Positions 11,578-22,521 of a stretch of 64,000 bases of DNA are shown here, in pieces. Both the position numbers and the translations under genes were made by a program. The notes below the pieces were generated by a model. The model was not told the origin of the DNA, made no database searches, and saw only the letters and a list, made by a program, of their open reading frames with translations. Location of the stretch: NCBI GenBank assembly GCA_000507305.1, contig DF239330.1, positions 187,698 to 251,697 of the forward strand. Direction: 5' to 3'. The DNA comes from Breviolum minutum Mf 1.05b.01. Lineage: Eukaryota > Sar > Dinophyceae > Suessiales > Symbiodiniaceae. Position 1 is the first letter of the stretch. Every line of letters starts with the position of its first letter.

Positions 11578-14280
11578 AGTTAGCCGTTGCCCAGGGCCGT
11601 CGGGTGATTTCCAGCCATGGATGTTTTCTCACTGGTGTTGCTGGCATTGCACAGCATAGCAGGTGGGACTTCGGAGGAGTTGATTGCTGGCTGGTGTGGA
11701 TGGAATATGAAGAGCCCAATCATGAATTCTAGCAATTTTCTGTCAGTGGAAGTTGGATTGGCGATGTACAATTCTTCAATGCTGGTAGAAACGAAATTCG
11801 ATGACCTTCGGTGTGATGGCCCTGACCATCCATCGCCTGTGTTTGCCACAGTCGATCATTAGTTGACACCATCGACGTGGAAACGGCTTGCTCGTACGTA
11901 TTTGGCCCCTCGACTGTAAAACGGCTTGCTCATCCAAGTAACAGCAAAATTCCATTTACATCACTACTATATAACTGATGGGGACGTGGTGGGCTGGGTT
12001 AACGTTCCTTGCACTTGCATACATGTGACATGCCATGCAATGAGGTGGACCACATACATGTTGCCCTTAAAGAAAGCCAAACTTCTAGTCCATCAACCTC
12101 AGACGCATCTACATCACAAGTTCCATGGAAACTATGTGCTACTTTAGGATCTTTCAGGAACTTTATCATACTTTATCCAAGATTGAGGATTGACTTTCTG
12201 AACCTGTTGATGTGTCATATCCTTGTTGCAGCATGCACCTTGGCTACCATGTGGAAGTTACACGCAGAAACTTACTTGAGCAAGAAGCTAAACTTCCTTG
12301 GATCAAATACCGTTTATATGCTATTCTGTAATGAACCCTTGCGGACTAGTGGAAAGTAAAGCTGTTTACGCCACGGGAAAAACATATATTCTGCAGACTT
12401 GTCACCCCTTCCAAACTCTGGTTGAAGGCACATCTTTTTTGTCCGCAGTTCCGTTCTGTCAGATCCAGTTTGAAATCACTCGTTTTCTGAACATCCATCC
12501 CCCTTGAAATTTCTCTGATTTTTTTTCAAATCTGCATGGAGAGTGCACAGGTGAAGATTGTCTGGTGAATTTTCATGTTAGAGTGTTCCGGTCACAAGTT
12601 GTTAGAAAATTCCGCTGGGTGTGGTTAACCTCCCAAGCAGGTCAATTTCAAGAAGGACGAAGATCCATTTATTCAATTTCTATTTGATTTTCGTCCTTTA
12701 GCCTCCACTGTAATATGCTGAAGGAGCAACGGAATATCTATCGCAAGGAGTCCAGCAGTTTCAACTTCAATAAAACGCATGGCTGGATCATGGATGAACC
12801 TTGCTAAAGAAAAATTGATGGTTTCATGATCATGGTTTTCATCATTTTCTGGACACCTCACGTTTCCACCTCATGTTCTTCAGCTTCTTGCCACTGTGTT
12901 TCACACGAAGAAGTGAACGTGCAAGGATTCCACGCATCAAACGGAATCTGTGGCATGATATCGCCAATCCTTAGTTTTCAGACTTTCCATCCCCCAACAA
13001 TTTCGGCCACAGAACTGGCAGAACTTGAGTTGCGTACAAAAGGATTTTCAGGTTCCATCTTGTACGGTTGAAGTGATGTTGACACTATGCTTTCGTAGAG
13101 AACAGGCATTTTGTAGAGAATAAATGTGTAGCATCTCTTTGAAAACAGTAGTTGCCAAGCTGCTCTTGCTGTAGCGCATGAAGTCTTCATCTGCCATAGT
13201 GTGCTCAAAACGCGGGTTGTACCCTGGAACATGGTTGCGGATCAGTTTTTCTCAAGGCTAATGCTTTGTAAAATTGAAACATGTGCAAAAAAAATGTATT
13301 GGAGTGTCAGTGGGATTTGTCTATGGTGCTTTGCAAAACTCTCTATGTGTGACATGGCAAAATAAAAGGGTGATGTGTCACAAAAAATTTGAGTGAGCTG
13401 CTCAAACATGTGTACATGTCAACTGGAAATCAAATATCTAATATGTGAGATGCCTTCAGAATTTTTTCATGTCCAAGCGGCTTCTAAAGGGAAGCTCGTG
13501 AAGTTGCTCATGCAGTGCCTGCAATTGGTACTTGTGGTGCGAATTGAAATGCAGAATACGGATTCCATTCTCAAAGCCTGTTGTCAAATCGTGTTTATAA
13601 AGAGACTTTTTCAAACTCTCATTGAATCTTTCACCAAAAGTCAAACTCTTCAGATTGTTAGGCACGGTCACCACCACCAGCATATATTGTTTGACACCAA
13701 GTTGCATGTGCTTTTGGAATCTGACACCAGCGGAGCTGATTCTTCCTGCAGGTCGGATGATTTCAATAAAACATGGGAAAAATGTCGCAAAAAAGGACCT
13801 GACTCAAGTCTCAAGGGATCCAGGGATGGATGGACTTACTCTCTCTCTCTCTCTCTCCTGTCATTCCCAGTCCTCAAAGACCATTCTGCTAACAGCTTCA
13901 TATACGTCAGGTACTTGTATCCAGCGTCCCGAATTTCAATGGCTTCATTGTAAGACCTTGGCACATGCAAGAGCAGCAATCTATTTTTTATGAAGATAAT
14001 ATACAAATCATCCTGCTAACCTGTTTGGCGAAACTGCGGGGAAACTTGTGGGGGAAAACGCCATCAGCTTAATATGGGGGGTCCTTTATCTTCGGAAAAT
14101 GGTTCATGGGGTAGAGTTTTCAAAGTTCAAGGCAACTTTTTGCTACTCTTTTTATCCACTAATTTTGTCGGCGCCTCATTGAGGAACCCTCTATATAAAG
14201 GAACTCGTTTTGTACCACAGCGCGCAGTTGTGATCTTTTTTGCCACTTCGCCAACCATCTATCACACCGGTGGGAGCCTC
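11578..14280. other. gene-poor stretch
   Basis: No supportable gene. A short (CT)n run lies at about 13838-13858. Frames of up to 186 codons at 13393-13953 have no motif and include the simple repeat. I see no exon series with consistent splice sites. Confidence 0.4.
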
Positions 14281-14283
14281 ACG

Positions 14284-14343
14284 CTATCGCAACAACTTCG
14301 CACCACATGAACCATTTCTATATCGCAACAACTTCGCACCATA
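14284..14343. repeat. short direct repeat downstream of the glycosyltransferase gene
   Basis: TATCGCAACAACTTCGCACC occurs twice about 37 bases apart, immediately 3-prime of the stop codon of the minus-strand glycosyltransferase gene. It may lie in that gene's 3-prime UTR. No function is evident. Confidence 0.6.
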
Positions 14344-14346
14344 CAC

Positions 14347-16146
14347 TCATTCATTTCCGTGCCTTTCATCTTCGGCTGCCAGGAGCCTCACACGTTCTGG
14401 ATGAACATGACGTTCTGTGTCACCCCAATCATCCCATCTTTCAAACCTGACGACGTAGTCCTTGTTGTCATGGACCCCCAACACCTGAGCTGGAAGCCAT
14501 CTCTCCGTCTCATGGCTGCCTTGTCCCATCCTCCAGCGCACCTCCACACGAGTTCCAAGCTTGAAACAATCTTTTGGAACATGAGGGTTTTGGAGCTCTT
14601 CCAAAAGTCCAGGCGAAGCTAACTTTTCGTAGCATTCGTTCCAAACCTTGGTGGCATGCACAGCTACACCTAGCACCTTCGACACCATCCGATCTAAGGC
14701 ACCAGTGATGTCCTTGTTGCCCACAAATATCTTCTCCCCCTCACGTCTGCAGCCATGAAAAAGATAATCTTCCTCGGCCGCATTCTTCGCAATCCAGAGG
14801 GAATGGCCACGTTGGTAGGACATCAAATGCTCCGCAAAAACTTCATCTCCATTCGAATGAATCACTTCATGAATCACTTCCCGCCGTCGATCTTCACTTT
14901 CCAAAGAGGTAGCCTTCAAAACCCGATGCCACATCTTCACCTCGCCGCTGAAATGGACGACCCCAATGTCCTCCAAGTCCATCCTCAACCTCTCTGGCAA
15001 CCACTCTTTTTCTGCATGGGAAAAGAGCCGTGCCTTTGACCTCTCGATAAAGGCCTCCCAGGCCAACACCCTTTCGATGGCAAAGAGAGATTGATGCAGC
15101 TGGTAATTCCATGCAATGCTGATATGATGCCAAGGAGATTCCTTCCGAGCAGCAAAGAAGCGAGACAAGTAGTCCTGTTCTGGCCCACTTCCAGCAACAT
15201 GGCAAGGATGGTATTTGCAGGTCACCTCACTAAGCATTTGCTGAAAGACATAGTCATCAGGCTTCAGTAGAATGAGCCCGGCATTGATGCCCCCAGACTG
15301 CCCCCACGGGTAGTCCTGGTAGTCTTCAGTGCCAAAAAACCTTCTACCATCAACTTCATCTCCATGAATATCTGATCCTTGGCCTCGCACCATTGCTGCC
15401 GGACACGGAAGATCAAAAAGCTCATCCAAAGGCTTCAATGGGATGATATCGATGTCCAACAGCAGGACCTTGTCATACTCCTCCAATTTCCACACCGCTA
15501 ACTTTGTGAAGACACCATCGAAGACATTTCCTTTTCTCACATAAAGCTCAGACACACCATCAATGTAGTCCACCTTGCGCAACTGCCACAAGCCACCCTT
15601 TTCAAAGGCCTCCAAGAAGTTGCTGGGCACATCATCTGTATGGATGATGACCCTCTCAATATGTGGACTGAGCTCCTTCAAGCGCAAGCCCAAGACCAAA
15701 GCACCAAGTGCATAGCCTGCATTGGCACCCCACAACACCGTAACAAAGGCACGACGAGAGCCACGAGGAGGTTGTGTCCATGGCTTCTCTTCTACTGATG
15801 AGTACATGGTGATCTCTACGGGTCTCCGACAGCAGGGACAGTTAGTCTTGTACCATCTCCAACCAGCGCCCTCTCTGTCAGGTGTGTACATCTTCTCAGA
15901 CCACTTGGTTAAAGGCGACTTCAATCTAACAGTTCCAGTGCGACAGGCATAGGCATTGTCTCGCCAATAGTTTTTTTCATGGCTCAAATGCCAGTTCTCA
16001 ATCAATAATCTCTCAATTTCCTGGTCTTTCTCATTCTGCTCCTTCTCCTTCGCGCAATCTCTTCGATCAAGGCCCACCTCTTCGGCAAGAAGGATCTTTA
16101 ACGGTAAAGTTTCTGGATCCACAAAATCAGATGATGCAGCACCCAT
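14347..16146 (-). CDS. family 8 glycosyltransferase with C-terminal Tudor/SH3-like domain
   Basis: This predicted retaining glycosyltransferase transfers a sugar from a nucleotide sugar, like glycogenin and galactinol synthase relatives. Numbering from the MGAASS start, residues 20-60 are charged and possibly coiled coil, a CPCC cluster lies at 103-106, and the GT8 core spans about 133-410. The core has FVTVLWGANAGYALGALVLG (N-terminal Rossmann start), the DID metal/nucleotide motif at 231-233, GGINAGLILL at 285-294, GPEQDYLSRFF at 321-331 and HFSGEVKMW at 398-406. Residues 528-588 (RVEVRW, then WLPAQVLGV and DYVVRFERWDDWG) resemble a Tudor/Agenet barrel. An in-frame ATG 27 codons upstream (16227) is possible. 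I prefer 16146 because MGAASS fits an N-myristoylation signal. It has no introns, unlike its neighbours, which suggests a retroposed or recently acquired gene. The acceptor is unknown. Confidence 0.85.
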   Translation of the reverse strand: MGAASSDFVDPETLPLKILLAEEVGLDRRDCAKEKEQNEKDQEIERLLIENWHLSHEKNYWRDNAYACRTGTVRLKSPLTKWSEKMYTPDREGAGWRWYKTNCPCCRRPVEITMYSSVEEKPWTQPPRGSRRAFVTVLWGANAGYALGALVLGLRLKELSPHIERVIIHTDDVPSNFLEAFEKGGLWQLRKVDYIDGVSELYVRKGNVFDGVFTKLAVWKLEEYDKVLLLDIDIIPLKPLDELFDLPCPAAMVRGQGSDIHGDEVDGRRFFGTEDYQDYPWGQSGGINAGLILLKPDDYVFQQMLSEVTCKYHPCHVAGSGPEQDYLSRFFAARKESPWHHISIAWNYQLHQSLFAIERVLAWEAFIERSKARLFSHAEKEWLPERLRMDLEDIGVVHFSGEVKMWHRVLKATSLESEDRRREVIHEVIHSNGDEVFAEHLMSYQRGHSLWIAKNAAEEDYLFHGCRREGEKIFVGNKDITGALDRMVSKVLGVAVHATKVWNECYEKLASPGLLEELQNPHVPKDCFKLGTRVEVRWRMGQGSHETERWLPAQVLGVHDNKDYVVRFERWDDWGDTERHVHPERVRLLAAEDERHGNE

Positions 16147-16234
16147 GGGCTTCAGCGCTGTTTTGATGCTTTGTTGGGTGTTGTTTATATGCTTTGGACA
16201 CGAATGACTGGTGATCTGCACATGCAACAGAACC

Positions 16235-16278
16235 GGAGCGTTGGGCCAGACAATTGCAAGTGTCTGGCCAAACGCTCC
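16235..16278. promoter_or_regulatory. 18-bp inverted repeat (hairpin) upstream of the glycosyltransferase gene
   Basis: The arms GGAGCGTTGGGCCAGACA (16235-16252) and TGTCTGGCCAAACGCTCC (16261-16278) pair with a single mismatch around an 8-base loop. The hairpin lies 8 bases beyond the upstream ATG and about 90 bases beyond the preferred ATG of the minus-strand gene, so it probably falls in the 5-prime leader or promoter. It could affect translation, or be the footprint of a small palindromic element. Confidence 0.6.
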
Positions 16279-16800
16279 AATTCAATCATCACAGTCGGTT
16301 GAAGAGACATAACACCGAATCCCTGTAGCTCTATAAGATCACTGATGGATTGAGGGTTGTCCACGTCAGATCGTTTCTCATTGCCTATGTGTCATTGAAG
16401 TTTATTCATTTTGTGTGAGAATATCACATGTACACTCATGGATGCACCTCTGACGTTACTGCCCAAAGGGCCCTTGAGTCAGTGTCTACAAAAAGTGTGC
16501 CACGTTGATGGTTATGACCTTGAGTCAGTTTAACCAGCACCATCCAGCACCTACATTTTTGAACCAGCAGCTACAGCAGCAGCTACATATTTACGGTAAT
16601 CCGCATGTTGCAGAATGACCATTCCAATTGAAATGTCTTCAAAATAAAATCTGACTACTTTGGTGCTTTCACCTTTATTTTTCAGCAATGTTTGATCTGT
16701 GGGTTTCCAATTGTTTGTCCACTGTCATTAATTATCATAAGGGGTGTCCAAAACTTAAGATTTGGGCTGGAGGCATTCCCTTTGTCAGATCGACTCTAGC
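16279..16800. other. intergenic
   Basis: No gene seen. This is A/T-rich unique-looking sequence between the hairpin and a dispersed 22-bp repeat array. Confidence 0.4.
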
Positions 16801-16803
16801 AAC

Positions 16804-17010
16804 TGACCCCTATGCTCGGGAAATGGTAGGGGGTTGACCGGGAAATGGTAGGGGTTTGGACGGGAAATGATAGCCATTGGCTGAGAATTGGTAGCTATTG
16901 TCCGGGATTTGTCACCATCCATGTGAGTTAATCATTAGAAAACGAAATGCTCATTGTCCTTTTCTAACTCCAGGTGTTTGACAAAAAAATGCAGATGAAC
17001 TCTAAAAAAA
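16804..17010 (+). repeat. dispersed repeat with 21-22-bp subunits, copy 1
   Basis: Five imperfect units begin with CGGGAAATGGTAGG or CGGGATTTGT-like variants at 21-22-base spacing (16817-16915), followed by a flank that also resembles the flank of the copy at 31.8 kb (TCACCATCCATGT, then AGGTGTTTGACA). Other copies are at 28.88, 29.52, 31.83 and 40.81 kb. The unit order is conserved between copies: two 'GGTAGGGG' units, then 'GGTAGCCATTG', then 'GATAGCTATTG'. The whole array therefore disperses as one element. Confidence 0.85.
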
Positions 17011-17400
17011 CGGCAACTTTAGAGTCAACGAGGCCTTTTAATACGAGTCTTTGATTCCCATGCAATTCAAACCAGCATCCCACCACTTCCTTTATTTTGA
17101 AACTTGGATACACCAATCCATTTGCAGCCAGAGTGCAAGTACCGGCCAGCTGATTCGAGCTTGGTTTGCATGATGTTTGCGGAGCTCCTGGGCCATGTCA
17201 GGACACCCAAAGTTCAGGGTCAAAAACATTTCTTTTGGAAGTCAAAAATTTACGCACTTGTGCAGTGTTTGCATTCCATAGAACTGCAACGATACCAAGT
17301 GGGTGAAACATCGCATTTGTTGGTGAAACATCGCGTTTTTGGAAATACCAAGTTAAACTTCGACATTGGAAGGGCAGGGTTATGCATCCATGATTTCATA

Positions 17401-19814
17401 CTAAGGGCAGGGCATGCAAGCTGCAAGAACTGCCACTTCTTCATCCAGAGGCTTGGCACGGGAAAGTTCCACTGCACAGGTAGCCAACCAAGCACAAACG
17501 ACTCGGCCATTGTAAGCCTTCAGGGGCCAAAGAGCTTCATTGTCCTTGTTCACAACCTGATCATGATCAGACTTCGATTGAAAGCACATGTGTTCGACCA
17601 TGCCACCAAAAAACTCTATATCATTAATAATATTTTTGTGACATGTCAAGAAACTCGCGCAGCTCGGAATGATGGCTGTGAGCAGCTGATCTTGTTTTCT
17701 TTCTTCCATATCTTGAAGTTTTTCCATGCCTCTTTGATTGCGGCGTCAAAAGAAATTGTTGCCGGGTTTCCCCAGAATCCAGCATCATAAAGTGCCAGCC
17801 TCAGGAGAAACCATTTGCAAGGATATCCATCTACTATATGAGGCCAGCAATTGGGCAAGAGTCTGGAAGAAACATGTCTAGAGTCTAGAGTGGGGAGGAA
17901 AATTCCAAGTGAGTGTTTATTTTTCAATCGAAGCAACATTGCTGATCCATTGCTTCGATGGAAAAGCCCCAAATGCAGATTGTGCGTCCAGCAAAATCGA
18001 ATCATAGAGCAATGAAACCCGATAACTGCAAAGAGAGGGCCTCAAGCATGAGTCACACAAGTTTAGAGACGTGCCTTCACGATCTTTCACATATATATTC
18101 TTATCAACTTTGATTTGTTGTGTGCAGGGATTGCTTTTGTGCTTGCTGGAATCAAGTTCCGTTTGTTCATTACACCTAGTGCCATCCACCCTGGCTTCTT
18201 CCAATCCCCCCCAAAAAAAAACTCAGATGATTCTAAATTTGGAACGAAGTTTCATATTTCACCAGGCTTCAAAACGCTATTGATGAACTCGATGTGGGAA
18301 TAGCGGCTGTCGACCCATGCTGCGTCATCGCAAAAATTTGTGTAGACCAAATCGCCAGCCGTCTTCGTTGCACGGCACTTGAAGCAAATCTCGTTGCTGG
18401 ACCAACGTGGCCTCAGATTCAAAGCATTGACGTGCCACTCCCAATCTCCTCTCAACTCTGTCAAGCAAAACTTGAGATGCGTCCCATCGTTGAAGCACAC
18501 TCCGTCCCGGAACAAAAGGTTCAATTGATCACAGAGGTGTTTGTAGATAGGCCAGATCGTCGTTTTGTATGACACCATCAAGCTTTCCCTAACAGCAAAG
18601 ACCAAAAAGCGACTTGTTCGCGTCGACTTAGGGGCCCACAACGGGAAATTGAGAATGAGGCAAAGAACCTTTTCAGTGAATCCACTTGAGTTTGTATAGC
18701 GTGCCCCATCACCATACAAAGCTACAGGGATACATGTATCCCTTCCTGGATGCATGGCACCCCATTCAAAATGCTCCCTCGCATGGTTCCAGAATTGCTG
18801 CAACGTGGGGGCATTAATGGTGATGCCAAAGGAATCACTGAAAAGGAACCTCATCAAAGAGACGAGGCACAGAACGGGTACAGGTCGTACACATGGTGAC
18901 GCCACTCCATCCTCGCTCAAATCCACCTCGACATTGATGTTCTTGATGTCCTCATGAGTTGAAAGCATGCGGAAATTGGATGTTTTTCAAAGGTTTCCTC
19001 GTTCCTACTACTATTACGGCCAGAGCCGACGTTTGCCCTTGGCTGCAACGCCACTATTTTCGTGGCAAATGTAATGTAAATATTGGTATTTCAGTCCTTA
19101 TACCGGTATATGTACCACAGTAGCGCATTAGCGGACGACCCGTTTTTTTTTGGATTTCTGGGACAATTTCATGTTTTTTCTCCATGTCAATAGTTGGTTG
19201 GTAAGATGCCTAATAGTTGGTTGGTAAGAAACCCAATGGTTGGTGGATGGCGATTAGTTCTTCGGACAATCAATTTTGATCCAAGGGGCGACGGGAAGAT
19301 CAGCCTGTCTCCAAAAGTTCCTAGAAGCATTTGCAGATGCTTCCCCAAAGCGGCTCATCTTTCTCGTGGCTGCTGCAAATGCAGGTCCATTGCCAAAGAG
19401 CGCAGTCTCCTGAAGGACAGCTGCAAAATTGGATGCAAATTTGATGATGTGAATGGAGCATTCTTTGCACCGACAGTGATGCATGAAAATATTTTGAAAA
19501 ATCATAAAAAATGACACCTCGCCTGTTCCGCAGCCAGGGCAGCTGCTGATGCTTGTTGGACACTTTCCTTGTATCACAGCAATGAGAAATGTACAATTGT
19601 TCATTCGTTTTTTGGCCAACAAATTGCAAGGAGGGCCTGTAGCAGCCCACATCCAAATCAGATTTATGGTCCAAGTTGCTCCATCGCCAATCCGGCCTTC
19701 CAGGAACTCAAGCAGTGGCCGCGATGCAGAAGCACCTGCACATGCGCATGTCTCAGATGGTTTGCGTTTCAGGTGGCTTCCGACTGTTCTGATACAACCA
19801 TGCACTGGCTCCAA
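17401..19814 (-). CDS. multi-exon transposase-like protein of a multicopy dinoflagellate family
   Basis: Minus-strand exon-like frames appear in order. An N-terminal piece ends near 19254 (contains ETALFGNGPAFAAATRKMSRF). A central exon spans 18968-18252 with VALYGDGARYTNSSGF, ELRGDWEWHVNALNLRPRW and CFKCRATKTAGD (a CxxC pair). C-terminal pieces at about 17830-17646 and 17490-17401 have EAWKNFKIWKKENKISCSQP and LKAYNGRVVCAWLATC. The layout (a GDG/GDD-type acidic motif, a DWKW-like motif, then a C-terminal 'KAYNGR..L.WL' block) matches an abundant uncharacterised family I recall from Symbiodinium gene models, perhaps derived from a KDZ or CACTA-like transposase. Frames shift between the last pieces, so the copy may be decayed. 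The product is uncertain. Confidence 0.5.
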
Positions 19815-19944
19815 GCATGGTGCAAAGTAGCATGAATTTTTGCCTTTTCATTTGGAGCAATCATGATCAACAAAACCATGCCACAACAGTCGTATGGCAG
19901 GCCCCTGTAGGAACAGAGGTTTTCCCCAGTCAGCATTCAATTTG

Positions 19945-20210
19945 TGGCTACCAACTGCGAGCATTTCATCTCACACTGATCCACAAACATGAATGTTGAG
20001 TTTTATGGGTGTAGAGACTCATGGAACGTCATCTTCCCCAAAACCAAAAAAATTGCTAAATGTTTGACAAGTACTGTGGGTAGCAACTGCGAGCGTTTCA
20101 TCTCGCATTGGTCCATATAATGTTCACATGAATGTTCATTTTTTTTGGGTGTAGAGACTCACCGAACGTCATCTTCCCCAAAACCCAATAAGTTGCCAAA
20201 CATCTGACAG
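19945..20210. repeat. imperfect tandem duplication of about 130 bp
   Basis: 19945-20071 and 20075-20210 share AACTGCGAGC, TTTCATCTC, GGGTGTAGAGACTCA and GAACGTCATCTTCCCCAAAA in the same order with small indels. This is a two-copy tandem repeat with no coding potential. Confidence 0.7.
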
Positions 20211-20506
20211 AGATTGAAAAAGTGCACCACACTCACAGAGATGAAAAGTACCAGCACAAGAACAATCTTGGGTTACATGATAGTTGCTAATTGGAAAGCC
20301 ATCTATGAATTCAAAAGGAAGTTCCTTTGGAATACCAAATTCATGATGCTGCGGTGCAATTGTCAGTCGGCAACATCAAATCCATTGATACAGCCACTCA
20401 GCTGCGTCACTCAGGTCGAACTCGGAGTCACACTTGCCTTTGATGATGGAGGCTTTACCTTGGATTGCAGGCAGGACACAGCTTCCTGACATCATCATCA
20501 TCATGA

Positions 20507-20648
20507 TTATCATCAACATCAACATCAATTCCTGATTGTATGAGGAATGCTGATTGAGGAACCGCTGGAAAGTAGTCATNTATCATCAACATCAACATCA
20601 ATTCCTGATTGTATGAGGAATGCTGATTGAGGAACCGCTGGAAAGTAG

Positions 20649-20652
<4 letters not shown>
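20507..20652. repeat. exact duplication on either side of an N (assembly artefact)
   Basis: The roughly 72 bases before the N at 20580, from TATCATCAACATC to GGAAAGTAGTCAT, are repeated base for base directly after it. An exact repeat meeting at one N is what an unmerged overlap between contig ends looks like. The real locus probably has one copy. Confidence 0.85.
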
Positions 20653-20683
<31 letters not shown>

Positions 20684-20690
20684 GTCATCC
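20648..20690. repeat. (ATC)n microsatellite
   Basis: About a dozen ATC units follow directly after the duplicated segment. The run probably caused the contig break. Confidence 0.9.
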
Positions 20691-21265
20691 CCACCACCAT
20701 CACCATCACCTTGCCGCAAAAATGGGGTATAACACAAAGTCATTCAACGGTGCTGCACAGTGCCGATTCAGCTCGCGATGGTAAGTCATGTGTGTTGGAT
20801 ACAAAATCATTCAGCAAGTCATGTTGCAATGTGTGCTTTCATGGCTCAATGGTAAGATAGATGATTTAGCTTGTGTGACACTGTGTGTATGATGTGATGT
20901 TCTTGGCTCCAAGTGGGAAGGCATGCCAAGGTTCACCAACAACTCAGTTTTCTTAAAAGGTCCAATGGGCAGCAGTTGAAACTTGACATTGTTTATGTAA
21001 GTATGGTAAACATGCACCAGTCACACAGTGACAGACAAGAAATAACAACAGTTGGTTTTTCTGCCTTCGCAATGGCTGAACGGCTGGTGGTGCGAGACCG
21101 ATGTTTGCTCTGCAAATATAATCATGGTGGTGCAGGACGACGCCATGAATGGCTGGTGCTCTGGCGCTCTGGCGCTTTATCTTTTTTCCGCCGATCAAAG
21201 AATTATGGCCAATAAGATGGAATGGTTTTGTTTTTGTCATTGTGTTTTTGTTGTTTTGGTGGTGG

Positions 21266-21312
21266 TGTCTGTCTGTCTGTCTGGCTGTCTGTGTCTGCGT
21301 CTCTGTCTGTGT
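21266..21312. repeat. (CTGT)n-rich microsatellite
   Basis: Imperfect CTGT/CTGC repeat. The frames through it (Cys/Leu/Ser-rich) are artefacts. Confidence 0.8.
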
Positions 21313-22104
21313 TACGTGATGCCATACCATTATACCAAGGACCAGAAATTTCTATCTCGAGAGCCAGGGCCATTGGAGTGCAACCAGCAGAGATCACTTC
21401 GATGTGCACAACTTTGCCTGCTGCCCACAACTTGGTGTTCGTCGCCATGATTTGCGCTTCAGAAGACGTGGCGCATTATGGCCAAGGAATTGCGTACCAG
21501 GATTTCTAAATTCAGTCACAGTTTTTGTTTTCAGCTGCGTTTCACTCTTTTGCTATTTGTTTGCTTAGTTTTGTTTGCATATTTGTAGGCCTGTCAGACT
21601 TGGCTGGTCAGGTCTACGATGCCCACTCAGAGACCGGCCAGGTCAGGTCTATCCTGATCATGTATGAGTGGGATGCAACGGAGCGCGAAGTCTACAATTT
21701 CTGCTGTGCTTTCAGCAGGGCGACGATGTGACTGTGGATGATCGTCGTGCTGGACCCTGGACTTGGACCTGGATCTTCTGGATTCAATTCTGGTGGTCGT
21801 TCCAGCGCTACTCGACTTTCGACAGTCACTTTCTTCAAGCGCCACCGTCATCAGCTGTTCGCAGCCATGGTCCCATGATGTCTCCAGCAGCTCCGTCCCA
21901 GTTACTGTGTACAGTATATAATTGGCGCTTTGCGCCATTGAATCAAACTACATCTGCCTTTCCAATGGACTTGATGTAGGCCCAATGATGCCACTGATTT
22001 TAAGTCTGTGTGTGCGAAAGCCTGGGCGCGTTTTCTTATTTAGATATTTTGATTGGCTAAATGGTCTTTCAAATTGAATTGACGGATGCAGTTGACTCAT
22101 TGGA

Positions 22105-22280
22105 AAAATGTTTTGAGCTCTGTTGGTGCTGGAATAGTGCCAGGCCACTGGAAGTGCTTGAAACGATTTTTGCAACTCTTGGTGCTGGAATAGTGCCACT
22201 GCTGGAAGTGTTTGAAACGATCTTTGCAACTCTTGGTGCTGGAATAGTGCCACTGTTGGAAGTGTTTGAAACGATTTTCT
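22105..22280. repeat. 54-bp tandem repeat, about three copies
   Basis: Units contain TTGGTGCTGGAATAGTGCCA and GGAAGTGTTTGAAACGAT. Two are nearly identical and a third, upstream, is diverged. 54 bases is 18 codons, so a plus-strand frame stays open and encodes repeated VFETIFATLGAGIVPLLE. I see no splice context to show that it is translated. Confidence 0.8.
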
Positions 22281-22521
22281 CATTTGATGATTGATTGTTT
22301 TGATGGTTGGGCGCTGTGTTTGGCAAGGTCTGTCTGGCATGGATTTTCTCACATGTCTGACACTCAGAATCCGCTCGGGTGGTTTGTTATTAATGGATTT
22401 TATTTTCGTTTTGTCCTTTCTTATGTGAATGAGTTGCAGTGAAGCATACACACAAACACAGAGTTCGAGGTTACCAGCATCATGCACAACTGTTCCAAGT
22501 TTTGAACGTCAGTAGCTTTGA

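Noticed and set aside
17104-17790. 228-codon plus-strand frame
   Set aside because: It lies opposite the minus-strand pieces that carry family motifs (EAWKNFKIWKKENK, KAYNGRVVCAWL), so I take it as a shadow.
20648-20710. His- and Met-rich frames through the (ATC)n run
   Set aside because: Simple-sequence artefacts next to an assembly join.
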